Counted from the first letter of the stretch, positions 13,067-24,529 are shown. The stretch: 64,000 nt of DNA from Spinellus fusiger (GCA_025094145.1 JALLLS010000068.1:62001-126000), one strand, 5' to 3'. The notes: generated by a model not told the origin, from the letters alone. Numbers and translations: made by a program.

Positions 13067-13438
13067 ATGCACTTGTCTTTTCTTCAAAAGTGTATATTTT
13101 CAAAGTATCCCAGCAAGCAGGATAAATCTATCCACAAGCAAAGCAACACAGCCTCAGAACAAAAGGAAACTCCATGTCCTGCTTCCCCGGGAAATGGTGT
13201 TAGAGAATTCAGACTTAGAAAGATATTCGGCCATAAAAGAAAGAACTCGATCTCTTCCTCCATCTTGTCTTCTGTCTCTACTGCCTCTAAAAATACATAT
13301 TGTTCGACACACGATGGCAAAAAGAGTGTTATACTGTCTCGTAGAGGATCTGAAAAATCAATTGAATTAGACTCACTTATATTTGACCATCCTTCTATCA
13401 CAGTGAATATTCGACCGGCAGCCCATCATGTATATTGA
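13067..13438 (+). CDS. Hypothetical Ser/Lys-rich protein, 123 aa
   Basis: A single-exon frame of 123 codons. Its second half (FRLRKIFGHKRKNSISSSI, SRRGSEKSIELDSLIFD) looks coding in composition, basic and serine-rich with phospho-site-like patches, and it stands out from its AT-rich neighbourhood. A TATA-like 'aaatataaataag' lies about 170 bp upstream. There is no recognisable domain, so it may equally be chance. The start at 13067 is simply the first in-frame ATG. Confidence 0.3.
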   Translation: MHLSFLQKCIFSKYPSKQDKSIHKQSNTASEQKETPCPASPGNGVREFRLRKIFGHKRKNSISSSILSSVSTASKNTYCSTHDGKKSVILSRRGSEKSIELDSLIFDHPSITVNIRPAAHHVY

Positions 13439-14479
13439 ATTTTAATTGTGTGAGAATACTATGATTATTTCTATGTTATCTCTCCTTGAATAATAATAGA
13501 AAAGCAAGATAAAATATAAAACATTCATCAATAGGTTCTCCCATGTGTTTATTCTATCACCTGATATGGAAAAGACATCTCTCTCTCTTTCATTTTCATC
13601 CATGAAACCCAATATTAGTACAAGTATATAAACGTATAAGCATGGAAACATATGTAGGCAGGCAGGCAGGCATGTTTTACTGCCTTCTATCTCCAAGACA
13701 ACTGCTATTGTAATGGACAAGAAAGCCATTTGTAAACTAAATAGACTACACAATTTATCTACAGATCAACACATTCATAGATCAACAAATGAATTTATTA
13801 ATGATTGTTTTAATATCTGGACTAAAACTACAACCACATGTTAATCAACCCATTGTTATTAGGGAAGGAGGGAAAAAAAAGAGGACATGATAGTGTATTC
13901 TTTGATAAATGTGTGATAGAATAGGGCAATGTCTTTTTATCATTTATTTCCAAGTAGGGTTAAAATAAATATTACATGTTAGCCCGCTGTATGCAGGTTG
14001 AGACGTGTCCAACTACATTTTTCTTTCTCTGTGTATACCTCGATAGCATTCTATTACTATTCTATCTTCTATCACTATTCTATCACTATTCTATCACTAT
14101 TACTACTTTAATTACTTTTACTAATATTTTCTATTAAAAAGAAAAAGTAATTTGCATCTCTTGTTTTCTTAAAAGAAGAAAAAATAAAGAATAGATAGAT
14201 AGGCCTATCGCAATACATCAAAAGTCCCAGCTAAAAAATAAACACTCTGGTTGTCATGGAGAACAGATCCATTTCTCCCTCCTATTGTTATGGAGCACAA
14301 ACCTATCGCTCTGAATAAAATATCAAAAAGGAAAACCACGTCACTTTCACGTGCCTTGCTCACTCACTCACTCTCCCCTTCCCTTTTTCTCTCCTGGACG
14401 TGCAAGCAGTAAAGCACTTGACGATGATCAAATCGTGGATGCAACGACCTGAAACCAAGAAATATGCAGCGGACGGTAC

Positions 14480-15909
14480 ATGAAAAGAGACACAGCCCCC
14501 TTTTTTACTTATATTCCAGTGGCTGTCTTTGCACTTTCACAGGTAGCGTTCTACTTTGCCTTCAAGTGGGTTATCGGATCCATCGATCCCACAAAGGCCA
14601 AGCGTCAAGAAGCAAAGTCAAAAAGCTCCAAAGTGCTGGGCAAATTAGGTGTAAGTTTAAACTACAGACCCTGCACTCTAGACCACAGGTTACTTTTGGC
14701 TGATAACCACCGGAATAGGTCAAGGATATGAAGCTGAACGAGTATGAGCATATCATTGCAGCTGAGGTCATTCATGCTGATGAAATCAGTGTCAACTTTA
14801 AGCGTAGGGTTTCTTTCCTTTGTTGTTTTTGTTTTTGTTTATTAGACATGGAATCAATGGACTAGAAAATATCTTCCCAAGAAATACAGCTACTAATCCA
14901 GCCATAGAAATCGGAGGCTTGGATCCCATCATCCAGGATTTACGCGAGAGTGTCATTTATCCACTCTGCTACCCTGAGCTGTTTACTTCTGCCTCTGGTC
15001 TTTTGGGAGCTCCTCGTGGTGTGCTCTTGTATGGTCCTCCTGGCTGTGGAAAGACAATGTTAGCCAAGGCTCTTGCCAAAGAGAGTGGTGCTTCTTTCAT
15101 CAATATCCATGTCTCTACCTTGACTGATAAATACTATGGCGAATCCAACAAGCTAGTGGCAGCTGTTTTTTCTCTTGCCCGCAAACTACAGCCTTCGATT
15201 GTGTTTATTGATGAAATTGACTCATTTCTGCGTGAACGTCGCAGCAATGACCATGAGACCACTGGAATGATGAAGGCAGAGTTTATGAGTATGTGGGATG
15301 GCCTGACGACGGGAGAGGATAGTCGTATTGTTATTCTGGGAGCTACCAACCGACCCAATGACATTGATTCTGCTATTCTTCGACGCATGCCCAAGAGATT
15401 TGCAGTGCGTCTTCCTACAGAATCTCAGAGAAAGAGCATTTTGGAGCTAGTAAGTCAATGGCATGGCAAAATGAGAAATAAGAAGAAACTGAACTTTTAT
15501 TTTACTTGTTTGTTTTATTTGTTGATGTAGCTTCTACGTGATATCTATCTTACACCCGATTTCAAGATGGCTGAGCTGGTAAAACGTACAGCAGGTTGCT
15601 CTGGCAGCGACCTTAAGGAAATATGCCGCAATGCCGCTATGATTCCTATCCGTGAATATGTACGAACTGCTAAACCAGCCAGTGACGGAGAAGCCAGCCA
15701 GGATCTTGTACACTTGGACACTTCAGTAAGTCCTATTTGTTGATTCATGAGTGTATTTTTTTCTTTTATGTTGACTATTTATCCGATAATCTCTCTAGAA
15801 CATCAACATTAGGGCTTTGAATGTAGCCGACTTTTTCAGTTACGACGATACCAACGAGAAATCCTTCTCTTATGTAGCAGAAGTACCTTTGCAGGAAAAC
15901 TTGGACTAA
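14480..15909 (+). CDS. MSP1: Msp1/ATAD1 outer-mitochondrial-membrane AAA-ATPase
   Basis: Five exons: 14480-14650, 14719-14803, 14908-15449, 15531-15725 and 15799-15909, giving 367 aa, the usual Msp1 length. Msp1 extracts mislocalised tail-anchored proteins from the mitochondrial outer membrane and peroxisomes. An N-terminal membrane helix (residues about 12-32) is followed by the conserved [12 protein letters not shown] linker, which is formed only after splicing of intron 1. Walker A GPPGCGKT is at 128-135, Walker B IVFIDEID has its acidic pair at 187-188, and the arginine finger RR is at 245-246. Intron 2 (14804-14907) ends just after a good 'tactaatc' branch site. Its removal replaces an odd insertion with the family sequence [12 protein letters not shown]. 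Introns 3 and 4 are phase 0 with GTAAGT donors. Confidence 0.95.
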
Positions 15910-16046
15910 TAAATTCTATATTTTAATCTCCTACCTATCACGTGTTGGTGAAGACCTGTGCCGGAACAAGGCTATAGAGAGTAACTGTATGCTATGAAGT
16001 CTCCTTCCTTCAAACACTTCACCCTACGCGGAAGACCTATTTTGTC

Positions 16047-17023
16047 ATGGTAAAGATCCATCCATCCACGTTCATCTACGTTCATCTACATCTATCCTGC
16101 ATTCTCCGTCAATCCAATACTTGTGTTTTATCTCTATTCTTCAGCGTGCATTTCTCTTTTTATACTCTCCATTGAAGTCTACGCTTAAAAAGAAAGATGT
16201 TCATGGTCATGGCTATAGTATTGGTCATGACTGACAATGATAGACAACGAATATAGCACTAAGCACCAACATTGAGAACGAACACCAACAGAAATACACA
16301 CACACACACATTTATCTATCTATCTATATGTGTATGTGCATGTGTATATGTATATGTGCATGTGTATGAATATGTGTATGTATATATGTATATACGCCTG
16401 CATATACATATATACATACACATGCACATGCACATGCACATGCACATACACGTATACATATACATACACATGCACGCATGCACGCATGCACATGTATACA
16501 TAAACATTAACAGACATAGACATAGTGAACACCTAAGCATAAGGAGAGGAGATTGTGGATGAGATTGTGGATGAGAATGCCTATTCCTTTTCTTCTCTTT
16601 CTCTTATATACAACTCTTGATTATTCTATAGACCTGCAAGAGAAGAAACAACGGACGCAACAAGCACGGACGTGGCCACGTGAACTTTGTTCGCTGCATC
16701 AACTGCTCCAAGTGCTGTCCCAAGGACAAGGCCATCAAGCGTTTCACTATCCGCAACATGGTCGAAGCTGCTGCTGTCCGTGATCTCCAGGAAGCCTCTA
16801 TCTACGAGGAGTACACCATCCCCAAGTTGTATGTCAAGTTGCACTACTGCATTTCCTGCGCTATCCACGCCCGTGTTGTGCGTGTCCGTTCTGTCAAGGA
16901 CCGCAAGAACCGTGCACCTCCTCAGAGATTCAGATTCCAAAAGGTAAGAAAGAGAACGCAGTCCCATCTAGTTCCTGGTCTTAGTCATAAGTCAACTCAC
17001 CCTGTTTTTTATAGACTGCCTAA
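16047..17023 (+). CDS. RPS26: 40S ribosomal protein eS26 (Rps26)
   Basis: Exons 16047-16049 (only the ATG), 16632-16943 and 17015-17023, giving 107 aa. Exon 2 reads [20 protein letters not shown], then [30 protein letters not shown] and LPKLY-like [20 protein letters not shown], the standard eS26 sequence with its zinc-binding cysteines. eS26 sits near the mRNA exit channel of the 40S subunit. Exon 1 is inferred: the upstream ATG directly followed by GTAAAG is the best donor, which makes a 582-nt first intron full of TG/CA repeats. The last exon adds only Thr-Ala-stop, so the C-terminal tail is shorter than in yeast (119 aa) or human (115 aa). Confidence 0.85.
16285..16510. repeat. TG/CA and TA alternating repeats inside the eS26 first intron
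   Basis: An (AC)n stretch is followed by 'tatgtg/catgtg' units on one side and 'acatgc/acgcatgc' units on the other, roughly mirror-like about 16,390. Long alternating purine-pyrimidine DNA of this type can adopt Z-form or cruciform structure. The Thr/His and Tyr/Met repeat ORFs on both strands are artefacts of it. Confidence 0.8.
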
Positions 17024-17906
17024 GTTCTTGCATTGAGAAGGGAAATTTGTTCTTCTTCTTTAATGGAAACAAGACACTGGTGTTTCTCGGGTTGAGTTTT
17101 TATTTCTCTCTTAAAAAGTCAATATTTATAGTAAAATATACATATACATATACATATACATATATAAAAAGTGGATACTGCTTGAAAAAGAAAAGAAAAA
17201 GGGTAACATTGCATCTACAGGTATAAAAAAAACATTGGTTCTGTTGATTCTTTTTACCTCTTCTCCTACGCGATCAATCATCGTCTACCCTGAGAACCAT
17301 AGTAAAACAGACATCAACAAGGGTGTTGTCTATAAAAGCAATAATAAAAAGCAGAAAAGACCATAGGAGAACAAAAGGGCAGGGGCAACGTACAAGTCAG
17401 TCAGAGCCATTGCAAATACCTCTTGTCCCAATGGTTCTGACTTTGTTTCTGACTTGATGATTGTAGTGGACCCGTCAAATCCTACCTTTCTAAGCTCAAA
17501 CTCAAGCTCAAATCCCAATCTCTCCATCCTACAAAGACAAGGTCCTTGTTGTTTGTTGGTGTGTTTCTATTCCAACCACTCAAGTCAAAAGAAAAGAGAA
17601 CGATAGAAAGCGGGACATGCGTCGGTTCTTTCATGAGTGAAGACCGCCTATTCCACAATATTATGCAATCTACAAGTGAATAAGACATTTCCAATATCCT
17701 TCTATTTCTTCATCTTTTCTCTTTTATATTTTTATATTTTCATATATTCTTATATATTCTTATATATTCTTATATATTTATATATATATATACCAAAAAT
17801 TCAAGTCTAACTTGCTGTGGTAAACAAGAAAGAAGAAAGGCAACCCCATCTCATTTTTTTCAAAACGTCTCTTTATATATTACAGTGCTACTAGTCTCTT
17901 GTTTTC
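17024..17906. other. Intergenic region between eS26 and the kelch gene
   Basis: AT-rich DNA with 'catata' and 'tatatattct' repeats (17,138-17,165 and 17,740-17,795). Two overlapping minus-strand frames at 17,330-17,694 have some coding-like composition (MERLGFELEFELRK..., ...KSETKSEPLGQEVFAMALTD) but no family I recognise and no consistent splice model. I leave them uncalled. Confidence 0.4.
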
Positions 17907-20725
17907 ATGCTGATAAGGATCCTAACCTCTGTCTGCCTTGCCATTGCCTGGCGATCCTTGCAATGTGATGCCTATGCAGCTGTGGCACGGTTCGGCCATA
18001 GTGCTGTTCTTGTCAATGACAGGTACAGTTCTCCTTATCCTTTGTCTTGCTAGAGAGTATTGAGTAGCAAAGAAGAAGTAGAAAGAGTACACAAGTGTTG
18101 TGAATAAGTTCCCTCTTTTCTTCCCTTTTCTTTTCTTTTTCATTCATTCATTCATTCATACTGCCTGTTTATGAATTAGTATCTATTTTTACGGTGGAGA
18201 CACTTCCATTTCTTCGGCTGCCTCCACTCCTCTCTGGATATCCGACATGGCCATTATTCCCATCAACCTCCATTTCTCATTGACAGACATTCCGTGGAAA
18301 ACAGCGTCAGGTCCTCAAAACACACGAGGAGGTCCTGTTGTTTACTCTCATGTGGCCTTTTCTGGTGGACCCACAGGACGCCAAATGATGATCCTGGGTG
18401 GAGTCACTCTCAGGTCAGACAACAGCATTGCAGAACAGGAGCATGTGGCCTATAGCTACGATTGCGATACAAAGCAATGGCACACACTGACGCTTCCTTC
18501 TCAGTCGTATCCAAGCCGTCAAGCAGCTGCCTGTGCAGTGACTTCCTCGGGGATTGCCTATGTAAGCATCTCTATTTATTTACTGTATATTATGTAGTGT
18601 ATTTAAAAGAAATCCACCCACCCACCCACATACACACACACACACAGAGAGAGAGAGAGTTATTCAAAGACTTCTTATAGATCTGGGGAGGAAAGCGTGC
18701 TGATACAGAAGCACCCGAAAAACAACAGACGCCTGTCGACATGTACAGATTCAACTCCATTCTTTCCAGCAACTCCTCGCGTGTCATGGCTACAGGTCTC
18801 CAGCCACCCTTTCGGTATGCCCATAAGCAAACCATGTTGAGAAATCATTTGATTGTAGTGTTGGGTGGTTTTGATGGCTTGACAGGGAATCCTGTATCCA
18901 TGACTGATATTTGGATATTTGATACCGTTACAAGCGTCTGGGCCTCTGTGAAAGCAACACTGGACAGCGACAATCGACCAGAGAACCGCAGCAGCCATAG
19001 TCAGACGCTTATGCCAGATGGTGTTTCCATTTTAATGCAAGTTAGCTTGGTTTGTGAGCAGATTATCATAATAAAAACTAACTGTGGTGGGTGTTTTATT
19101 GCCATGATAATTATTATGGTAATCTTAATTCTAATGGCTTATTACTGTTATTATGATGACTATGATGACTATAATGACTATAATGATGATTATCATTGTG
19201 ATTATCATTCTTCTTCTTTTTACATATATATATATCTGTATATATATCTATGATTCTTATTATATAGGTATGGCGGTTACGATGGATACCATGTCTATAA
19301 TGATGTCTCTGTCTTGGATACTCGGACATGGACTTGGACAGTAAAGAACACCAATGCAGCAGTGCAAGGCCGAGCCGACGTAAGTGACCTGGTGATTGTC
19401 AAGGTCAGCTTATACTATCTAAAGAAAAGGGTTTTAAGCATGTTCATATCCATTTCTATTGGGTCGAATACCTATTATAGCATACAGGTAAAGAACAAGG
19501 CTAGGACAATGATTGCAAGGACTAGAATAACGTTTTTATCTTGTACCAGCCACCATGGTGGGTACAAACATGATTGTTGCCTTTGGATTTACAGGTAATC
19601 TCTTGTCTATGTCTACTATATACTTTTTGAGTTGAAATGCCTTGTCTAATCCAATGGTTAGGTGTTGCTACTGCCTTGACTGTCATGTCAGATATCGAGG
19701 TGCTGGACACAGTGACTTGGAGTTGGGTTTCCACCTACACACCTTCCTTTGATACCAGCAAAGTACTACCTAAGCCTATCCAAGGGACTCCATTGATAGA
19801 TCCTCCACCTACACTGTCTTCTGCTGCTCTGATTGGAGTGATTGCCAGTGCATTGATATTCCTGTTGTTGGTGGTAGTAAGTGCCTATTTCCTCAGACGG
19901 TATCTCAGGAAAAAGAAGGCTTCTCCATTGGACTATCCCCTCGGCACGGTGGGGTTTTCTCGTAAACATGGGATAGAAAGAACACGTAAAGAGCTGGTCT
20001 CTTCTTCTTCTGCCACTACTAGAACTGCTGCTGCTGCTAGAACTGCTGCTAAAGTCCCTGTCAATGATCCACCTCTTCTCCTCACGCCCTCTCCTCTCAA
20101 GGCCTCCCCAAAGACCTCTGCACCCACATCTCCGGTGGCAGAGAGTACAGGCACCCCCTCGATGAGTCAGAAACAACCCGACAAAAGAAAGAGCTCAGGC
20201 CACAGTAAGCATAAATCCAGTCGATCCATAGGAGGCGCTCCAATGCTTCCAATGAAGAAGAACTCCATTCCTGCCCCATCCATCTCTCCCTTCCGCTCTT
20301 CCTTTTCTTTGTCTTCTTCTGCTGCTGCTAACAGCAACATTAATAACGAGGTGCTTGTCATCCATCCCAAGCAAAGCATCCAACATGTGTCATTGAAGAA
20401 TGTGCCTTCTCCATGGGTAATGGCTTCTCTCGACATGTCTCCATCAGATTACCGTCTGTCATGTCTCTTGCCTCATCCACTCCATCCTCTAGGCCGTCAT
20501 CTGCCCTTTACCAGCAAACCTGATGAGCCTTCCTACAGCCATTGCGTGGTGCAGCGATCCGCCACGCATCCTACTCTTATGACACCTATGAAACCGGATA
20601 CCATGGATTTTGATCGACAGGAGTTTATATTGGAGTCAGGGGATTGTTCACCCATTGAGGCTTCTCCTACTGAGACGTCTCCTCCTGTGCCGGAGTCATC
20701 GTCCCACTCTTCAATGTCTTTATAG
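17907..20725 (+). CDS. Kelch-repeat single-pass membrane protein
   Basis: Seven exons: 17907-18022, 18180-18561, 18681-19036, 19268-19379, 19481-19487, 19550-19594 and 19662-20725, giving 693 aa. A signal peptide (residues 1 to about 22) precedes six kelch blades (e.g. GHSAVLVNDSIYFYGGD, IAYIWGGKR, LIVVLGGFDG, ILMYGGYDGYHVYNDVS, GRADHTATMVGTNMIVAFGF). A membrane helix follows at about 394-417 (AALIGVIASALIFLLLVVVS) with a RRYLRKKK stop-transfer, then a Ser/Pro-rich cytoplasmic tail of about 270 aa. It therefore looks like a type I cell-surface or secretory-pathway protein. Function and ligand are unknown. Two oddities are needed to keep the kelch motifs intact: intron 3 is GC-AG (GCAAGT donor at 19037), and exon 5 is only 7 nt. 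Confidence 0.88.
19481..19487 (+). other. 7-nt micro-exon of the kelch gene
   Basis: CATACAG lies between a 'tattatag' acceptor and a GTAAAG donor. Splicing exon 4 directly to exon 6 puts the frame wrong (reads SHHGG). Inserting these 7 nt gives RAD-HT-ATMVGTNM, the normal kelch 'GRxxHxA' pattern, and restores the downstream frame. Confidence 0.8.
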
Positions 20726-21106
20726 GCCGATGTGTTTTTGGATGCTTTAAGGCCTGGTGTTGTAATAGCAATAGTAATAGTAATAATAGTATTGAATACA
20801 AGAAACATAAAATATAAAATATAATGATATAATAGAACATGGTCTGTAGACTATTGGAATAGAAGACTGCAATAAGAGGTGCACCAGGACAGCGATGAGA
20901 AACACTTCTAACTAGACCACCTTAGATAAACACTGCCTTGTTTCCTACTGATAAACAGGCTGTAGTAAAGAGTAGTAAGTGACTCTTGCACACATCAGGG
21001 ACATGTCACTTGCCCCACACAATAAAAACTCCACTCATGCCTGATCTATCTCCGGGTAAGACTACGCAAACAAATAACCAACACTCTCGTCTCTCTCTCT
21101 CTCTTC

Positions 21107-23930
21107 ATGTCTCCTCATGCCACTCCAAAGCCAAAAGACACTGGAGGAATAAACACAACCGAGCCAAAACCACGCCAAAAGAGATTCAAAGTAGGGAGAG
21201 CATGTTTCACCTGTCGTGTGAAGAAGATAAAGGTAACCTTATCAGTGCAAGACATGGACTGACTTGCTGTCATGACTAGTGTGATGGTGTGCATCCCTGT
21301 ATGCAGGTAAAGCTGTTCACATGTCATGCTCTTTCTTGACATGTTTGTTATTTATCTGGACACTTGCCTATTCACCCACCTACTGTTCTTTCTTTCTTTC
21401 TTTCTTTCTTTCTTTTCTTGTTATTATATTCCCTCCTTCTTTTGTTATTGCTGTTTCTCTCATCGCCTACAGTGCAAAGGTAAGAATAGATAGGCAATGG
21501 ATAGATAAGCTTTGTTCACTCTCCTGTACTCTAGCACGCCGACGTCCTTGTTCATTCTCAAAGGATGGTATAGATAATGAGACACATGAGGACTCTGACA
21601 TTAGTCCAGTCGAACACTCACCCAACACAAAAGCACAGAGCCCAGCAACACCCTTCTCTCCTCCCAGCAAAGACACTCCCTACCAACCCACCACACCACA
21701 CCATATCATAGCTCTTCTGGATCTTATCAGCACAGCGTCAATAGGAGGAGGATCTCACCCGCACTGGAAGATAGAGGATATGGTATTGGACACCTCCACC
21801 CTATCCACTCGTCTGCCTGCTCATTACCATGGCTCGGTGCCTGTATTATCAAGAGCCATGCAGCAACAGGTCTTTCATCTCTTTTATCGACATTGCTATG
21901 CTCTTATGCCATTTATCCCTAAGCGTGTGTTCTTTGATCTATGGGACACCAAATCTATGTTCATTACGCCTCTCTTGCTGGCTGTGATGTTTGCCCATGG
22001 AGCACAGTATCTGGAGGAGGCTCGAGGAATGCGTGCCGATAGATTCTATAAACAAGCAAAGTCTCTTGTCGATGACTTTCTCGACACACCCCGTCTCAGC
22101 ACAGTTGTTGCCCTGTGTTTCATGGCCCTGTATGAGTCCAAGACCCACCCAAACGACACACGATGCCGTGCCTCGATCTACAGTGGGATGGCCATTCGTA
22201 TGTGTGCTGACCTTGGCCTCTTGAAGCGTTCGGGTGGAGAGCGAGTCCAGCTACAGGAGGATGTGGAATTAAGGAAGCGGGTGTGTTGGGGATGCTACTG
22301 TCTGGATAAGCTACTGAGCCTGTGTTCAGGCCAACCATGGATTATGAGGGCCAAATACATTGAGCTGGAACTGCCCTTGCTGCAGCCTGGGGATGATACG
22401 GAAGAACACCGTACTCTGGAAGGGTTTGTGGCTTTTATAAAACTGATGCGAATAGCTGAACGTGTGCTTGAGCCAGAAATACCTTCCATGGCAGTCAAGT
22501 CCGTCGTAAGGACACACCAGCAGGAGCAGATGGCCCTTAACTTTGATAATGAGCTTTTGTGTTGGCTACAATTGCTTGCTCCCCAGCTGCAATGGACGTG
22601 TTTTCCCTCCCACAAGTTCACTTTACCAGCCCAGTCTCCTCCCAATGCCATGGTGGCCCATCTCCATCTGGTGTATCATCTTGTGGAGCTCAATCTGCTC
22701 GTGGGGGCTGATGCTTCTGAGAGTACAAAGACAACCCATCAGCGGTGCGTGACAGTCGCCACCAGTCTAACCCACCTTCTCTCTTTTATTTCAGCCCAGC
22801 CAAAGCTGCTGTTTTCATCTGCTGTGGCATGTCATTGTGCTATCTTGGCGAGTAAAGTGCATCTGAAGAACTGCTCCGATAGCAGTCCTTCTCTTGCTGC
22901 TGAGTCTGTGCAGCTATTGAAACAGACACTCCAATCCCTGTCTCTCTTATCACAGCGATGGACAGATGCCAGGGTGGATTCTTTTGTACAAGGACTCGAG
23001 GCATTGTTTCGACGTTCAGCCTCTCTTCCCTCCCAAGAGACACGGTATGCCAATGAGAAGCACTGGCCAAAGACAGACACTGCTCCTGGTTCTGGTTCTG
23101 GCCCTGGTCCTGCTCCCAGACCTCCCAGACTCTCGCCTATGATAACAGATTGTATGTATGTAGAAGAGACTGAAATAACCCCCACCCATGGATTCTCCTC
23201 AGTCTATCACTCACCTGTAAGCCATTGGCGCACTCAGCCCTTACCCTCCCGGCTTGAAAGATCCCCCAATCCACTTGATTTCTTATCTGTGGCAGAACAT
23301 TGGCCAAAGACAGATGCTTCTAGTTCTGAGGATATGTTTTACAAGGCACGGGTGATGTTTGGATCAGAGCCTACAGAAGCCAATCCACATGAATTGTGGA
23401 GTGTGAATGATTCATCTTTTGCCACATTAGCACCGTCCATGGATAAAAGTACGAGCAAATTAAGGCGTATAGGTGGTGGTGGTGGTGGTGGTATGAAGCC
23501 CAGTTGGTATGCAAGTAATCAGCAAGACTCTCTTGTGTATTCTCTTTGGCCGGATACGTCTGATCCCTCAAGCTATCTTTCTCATCAGTCTACGCAAGGG
23601 ATTCAGTGTATGCCATCTGTACACTCCATACAACCCACACACTCCACACAACATATACAACCCACACACTCCACACACTCCACACAACACATACAACCCA
23701 CACAACCTACACAACACATACAACCCACACAACCCACACAACCCACACAACCTACACAACCCACTACATTTCATTATCAGCCAAGCTATATGAACATTGG
23801 CTTGGGTGTCTATGCATCTGCTCACCAACATCGCAATGATGTTATTCGCCAACACTTTACCTTGGACACACAGAGCACTATGCCAGCAAGGCCTGATGTA
23901 TTATCTCAAGAACAAAACACACCCCATTAG
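21107..23930 (+). CDS. Zn2Cys6 fungal-specific transcription factor
   Basis: Four exons: 21107-21232, 21280-21306, 21473-21479 and 21535-23930, giving 851 aa. The binuclear zinc cluster appears only after splicing: C33-X2-C36-X6-C43-X5-C49-X2-C52-X6-C59 (ACFTCRVKKIK, CDGVHPCMQ, CK, ARRRPCSF). The cluster is cut by three introns, with a 27-nt exon and a 7-nt exon. A fungal transcription-factor middle homology domain (Pfam Fungal_trans type) spans roughly residues 185-390, with YRHCYALMPFIPKRVF and GMAIRMCADLGLLKR. The C-terminus is low-complexity, with a poly-Gly run and a tandem QPTHSTQHI/QPTQ repeat at about 23,620-23,765. It is a nuclear DNA-binding regulator of unknown target. The long ATG frame starting at 21321 includes intron 2 and is not the real start. 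Confidence 0.92.
21473..21479 (+). other. 7-nt micro-exon inside the zinc cluster
   Basis: TGCAAAG sits between a 'gcctacag' acceptor and a GTAAGA donor. It encodes Cys52-Lys53 plus one base of Ala54. Without it the fifth zinc-ligand cysteine and the reading frame are lost. Confidence 0.82.
23620..23765 (+). repeat. Coding minisatellite (CACACAACCCACACA-type) in the Zn2Cys6 gene
   Basis: Tandem imperfect units of 'acccacacactccacacaac' and 'acaacccac' type encode QPTHST/QPTQ repeats near the C-terminus. The array is open in all three plus-strand frames and is prone to length change. Confidence 0.85.
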
Positions 23931-24044
23931 ACTGTTTGTTTTTCTTTTCTTTCTTCTCTGTTTGTTTTTCTACCCATTTACTCATAAAATAACACCCAAA
24001 ATCATGCATTTATTGGGAGTTTTCTTTTCTCTCTTTCTCTTTTT

Positions 24045-24529
24045 CTATAGTGTGGCATCTGCTACCTTCTGCTGTGGTGTGTCTGCTGTGTGTGCATATT
24101 GTAGTTCACCAAACTCCTCTTCTTCTCCTGCCTCTTCTCTTGGGCTGCGTTGTGGGCTGCGTCGTGGGCTGTGTTGCAGTGAGCTGGCAGTTATAAGCTC
24201 CTCTTCTTCCTGCTGTTCATAATTACTTAGCAGTCCTTCTCCTGCTTCAAGATCACCCTGCTCAATATCAGAAGCATCATAGCCTCTTGTTCTCCCTCTC
24301 TCTTGGTAATGAGTAGACACCAGTGGGAAGCTAAACCGGTTAGGAATAAGTCGGTTGGCCTTTTTCAGACAGAAACACATGCCAACCACTAGCAGCACAG
24401 CAAGAACGTACTTTAAGCAGTGAGTGGCTTCTTCTATACACAGCGTCTTACAATAACAATCGTCGTGGGCCAGTCATAGTCACTGGGAGGGCCTTGGCGC
24501 TTGAGAAGAGAAAAGTGTGAACTTGACAT
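24045..24529 (-). CDS. Small single-pass membrane protein with acidic tail (hypothetical)
   Basis: Two exons, 24529-24452 (26 codons) and 24410-24045, with a 41-nt intron (GTAAGA donor, CTCAC branch-like site), giving 147 aa. Splicing joins WPTTIVI to YVLAVLLVVGMCFCL and builds one clean membrane helix at about residues 22-41, followed by LKKANRL. The tail is acidic and Ser/Arg-rich (EQQEEEELITAS, SPRRSPQRSPREE, GEEEEFGELQ). The short N-terminus lacks a signal peptide, so it resembles a type III or signal-anchored protein. I do not recognise the family. Its stop codon lies 114 bp from the stop of the convergent Zn2Cys6 gene. Confidence 0.65.

Larger units (their letters stand above)
7781..14479. 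other. Long AT-rich intergenic region, gene-poor
   Basis: About 6.7 kb with no confident gene. It contains poly-A/T runs, small (T)n and (GTGT)n tracts, and a few coding-like islands listed separately (9,173-9,355 and 13,067-13,438). The minus strand at about 10,400-10,760 also reads coding-like with few stops and an unknown identity. The region probably consists of old transposon debris. Confidence 0.5.

Noticed and set aside
14820..14907. In-frame N-terminal extension ([13 protein letters not shown]...) of the Msp1 AAA domain
   Set aside because: It lies in an intron with a good branch site and acceptor. Removing it gives the conserved NFKQIGGLD.
16272..16562. Thr/His-rich and Tyr/Met-rich ORFs on both strands
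   Set aside because: They lie in the TG/CA repeat of the eS26 intron and have no features beyond the repeat.
17330..17694. Two overlapping minus-strand ORFs between eS26 and the kelch gene
   Set aside because: Some coding-like composition, but no recognised family and no consistent start or splice model.
21321..21534. ATG at 21321 as the start of the Zn2Cys6 gene
   Set aside because: The hydrophobic lead is intron sequence. The zinc cluster requires the upstream exons from 21107.
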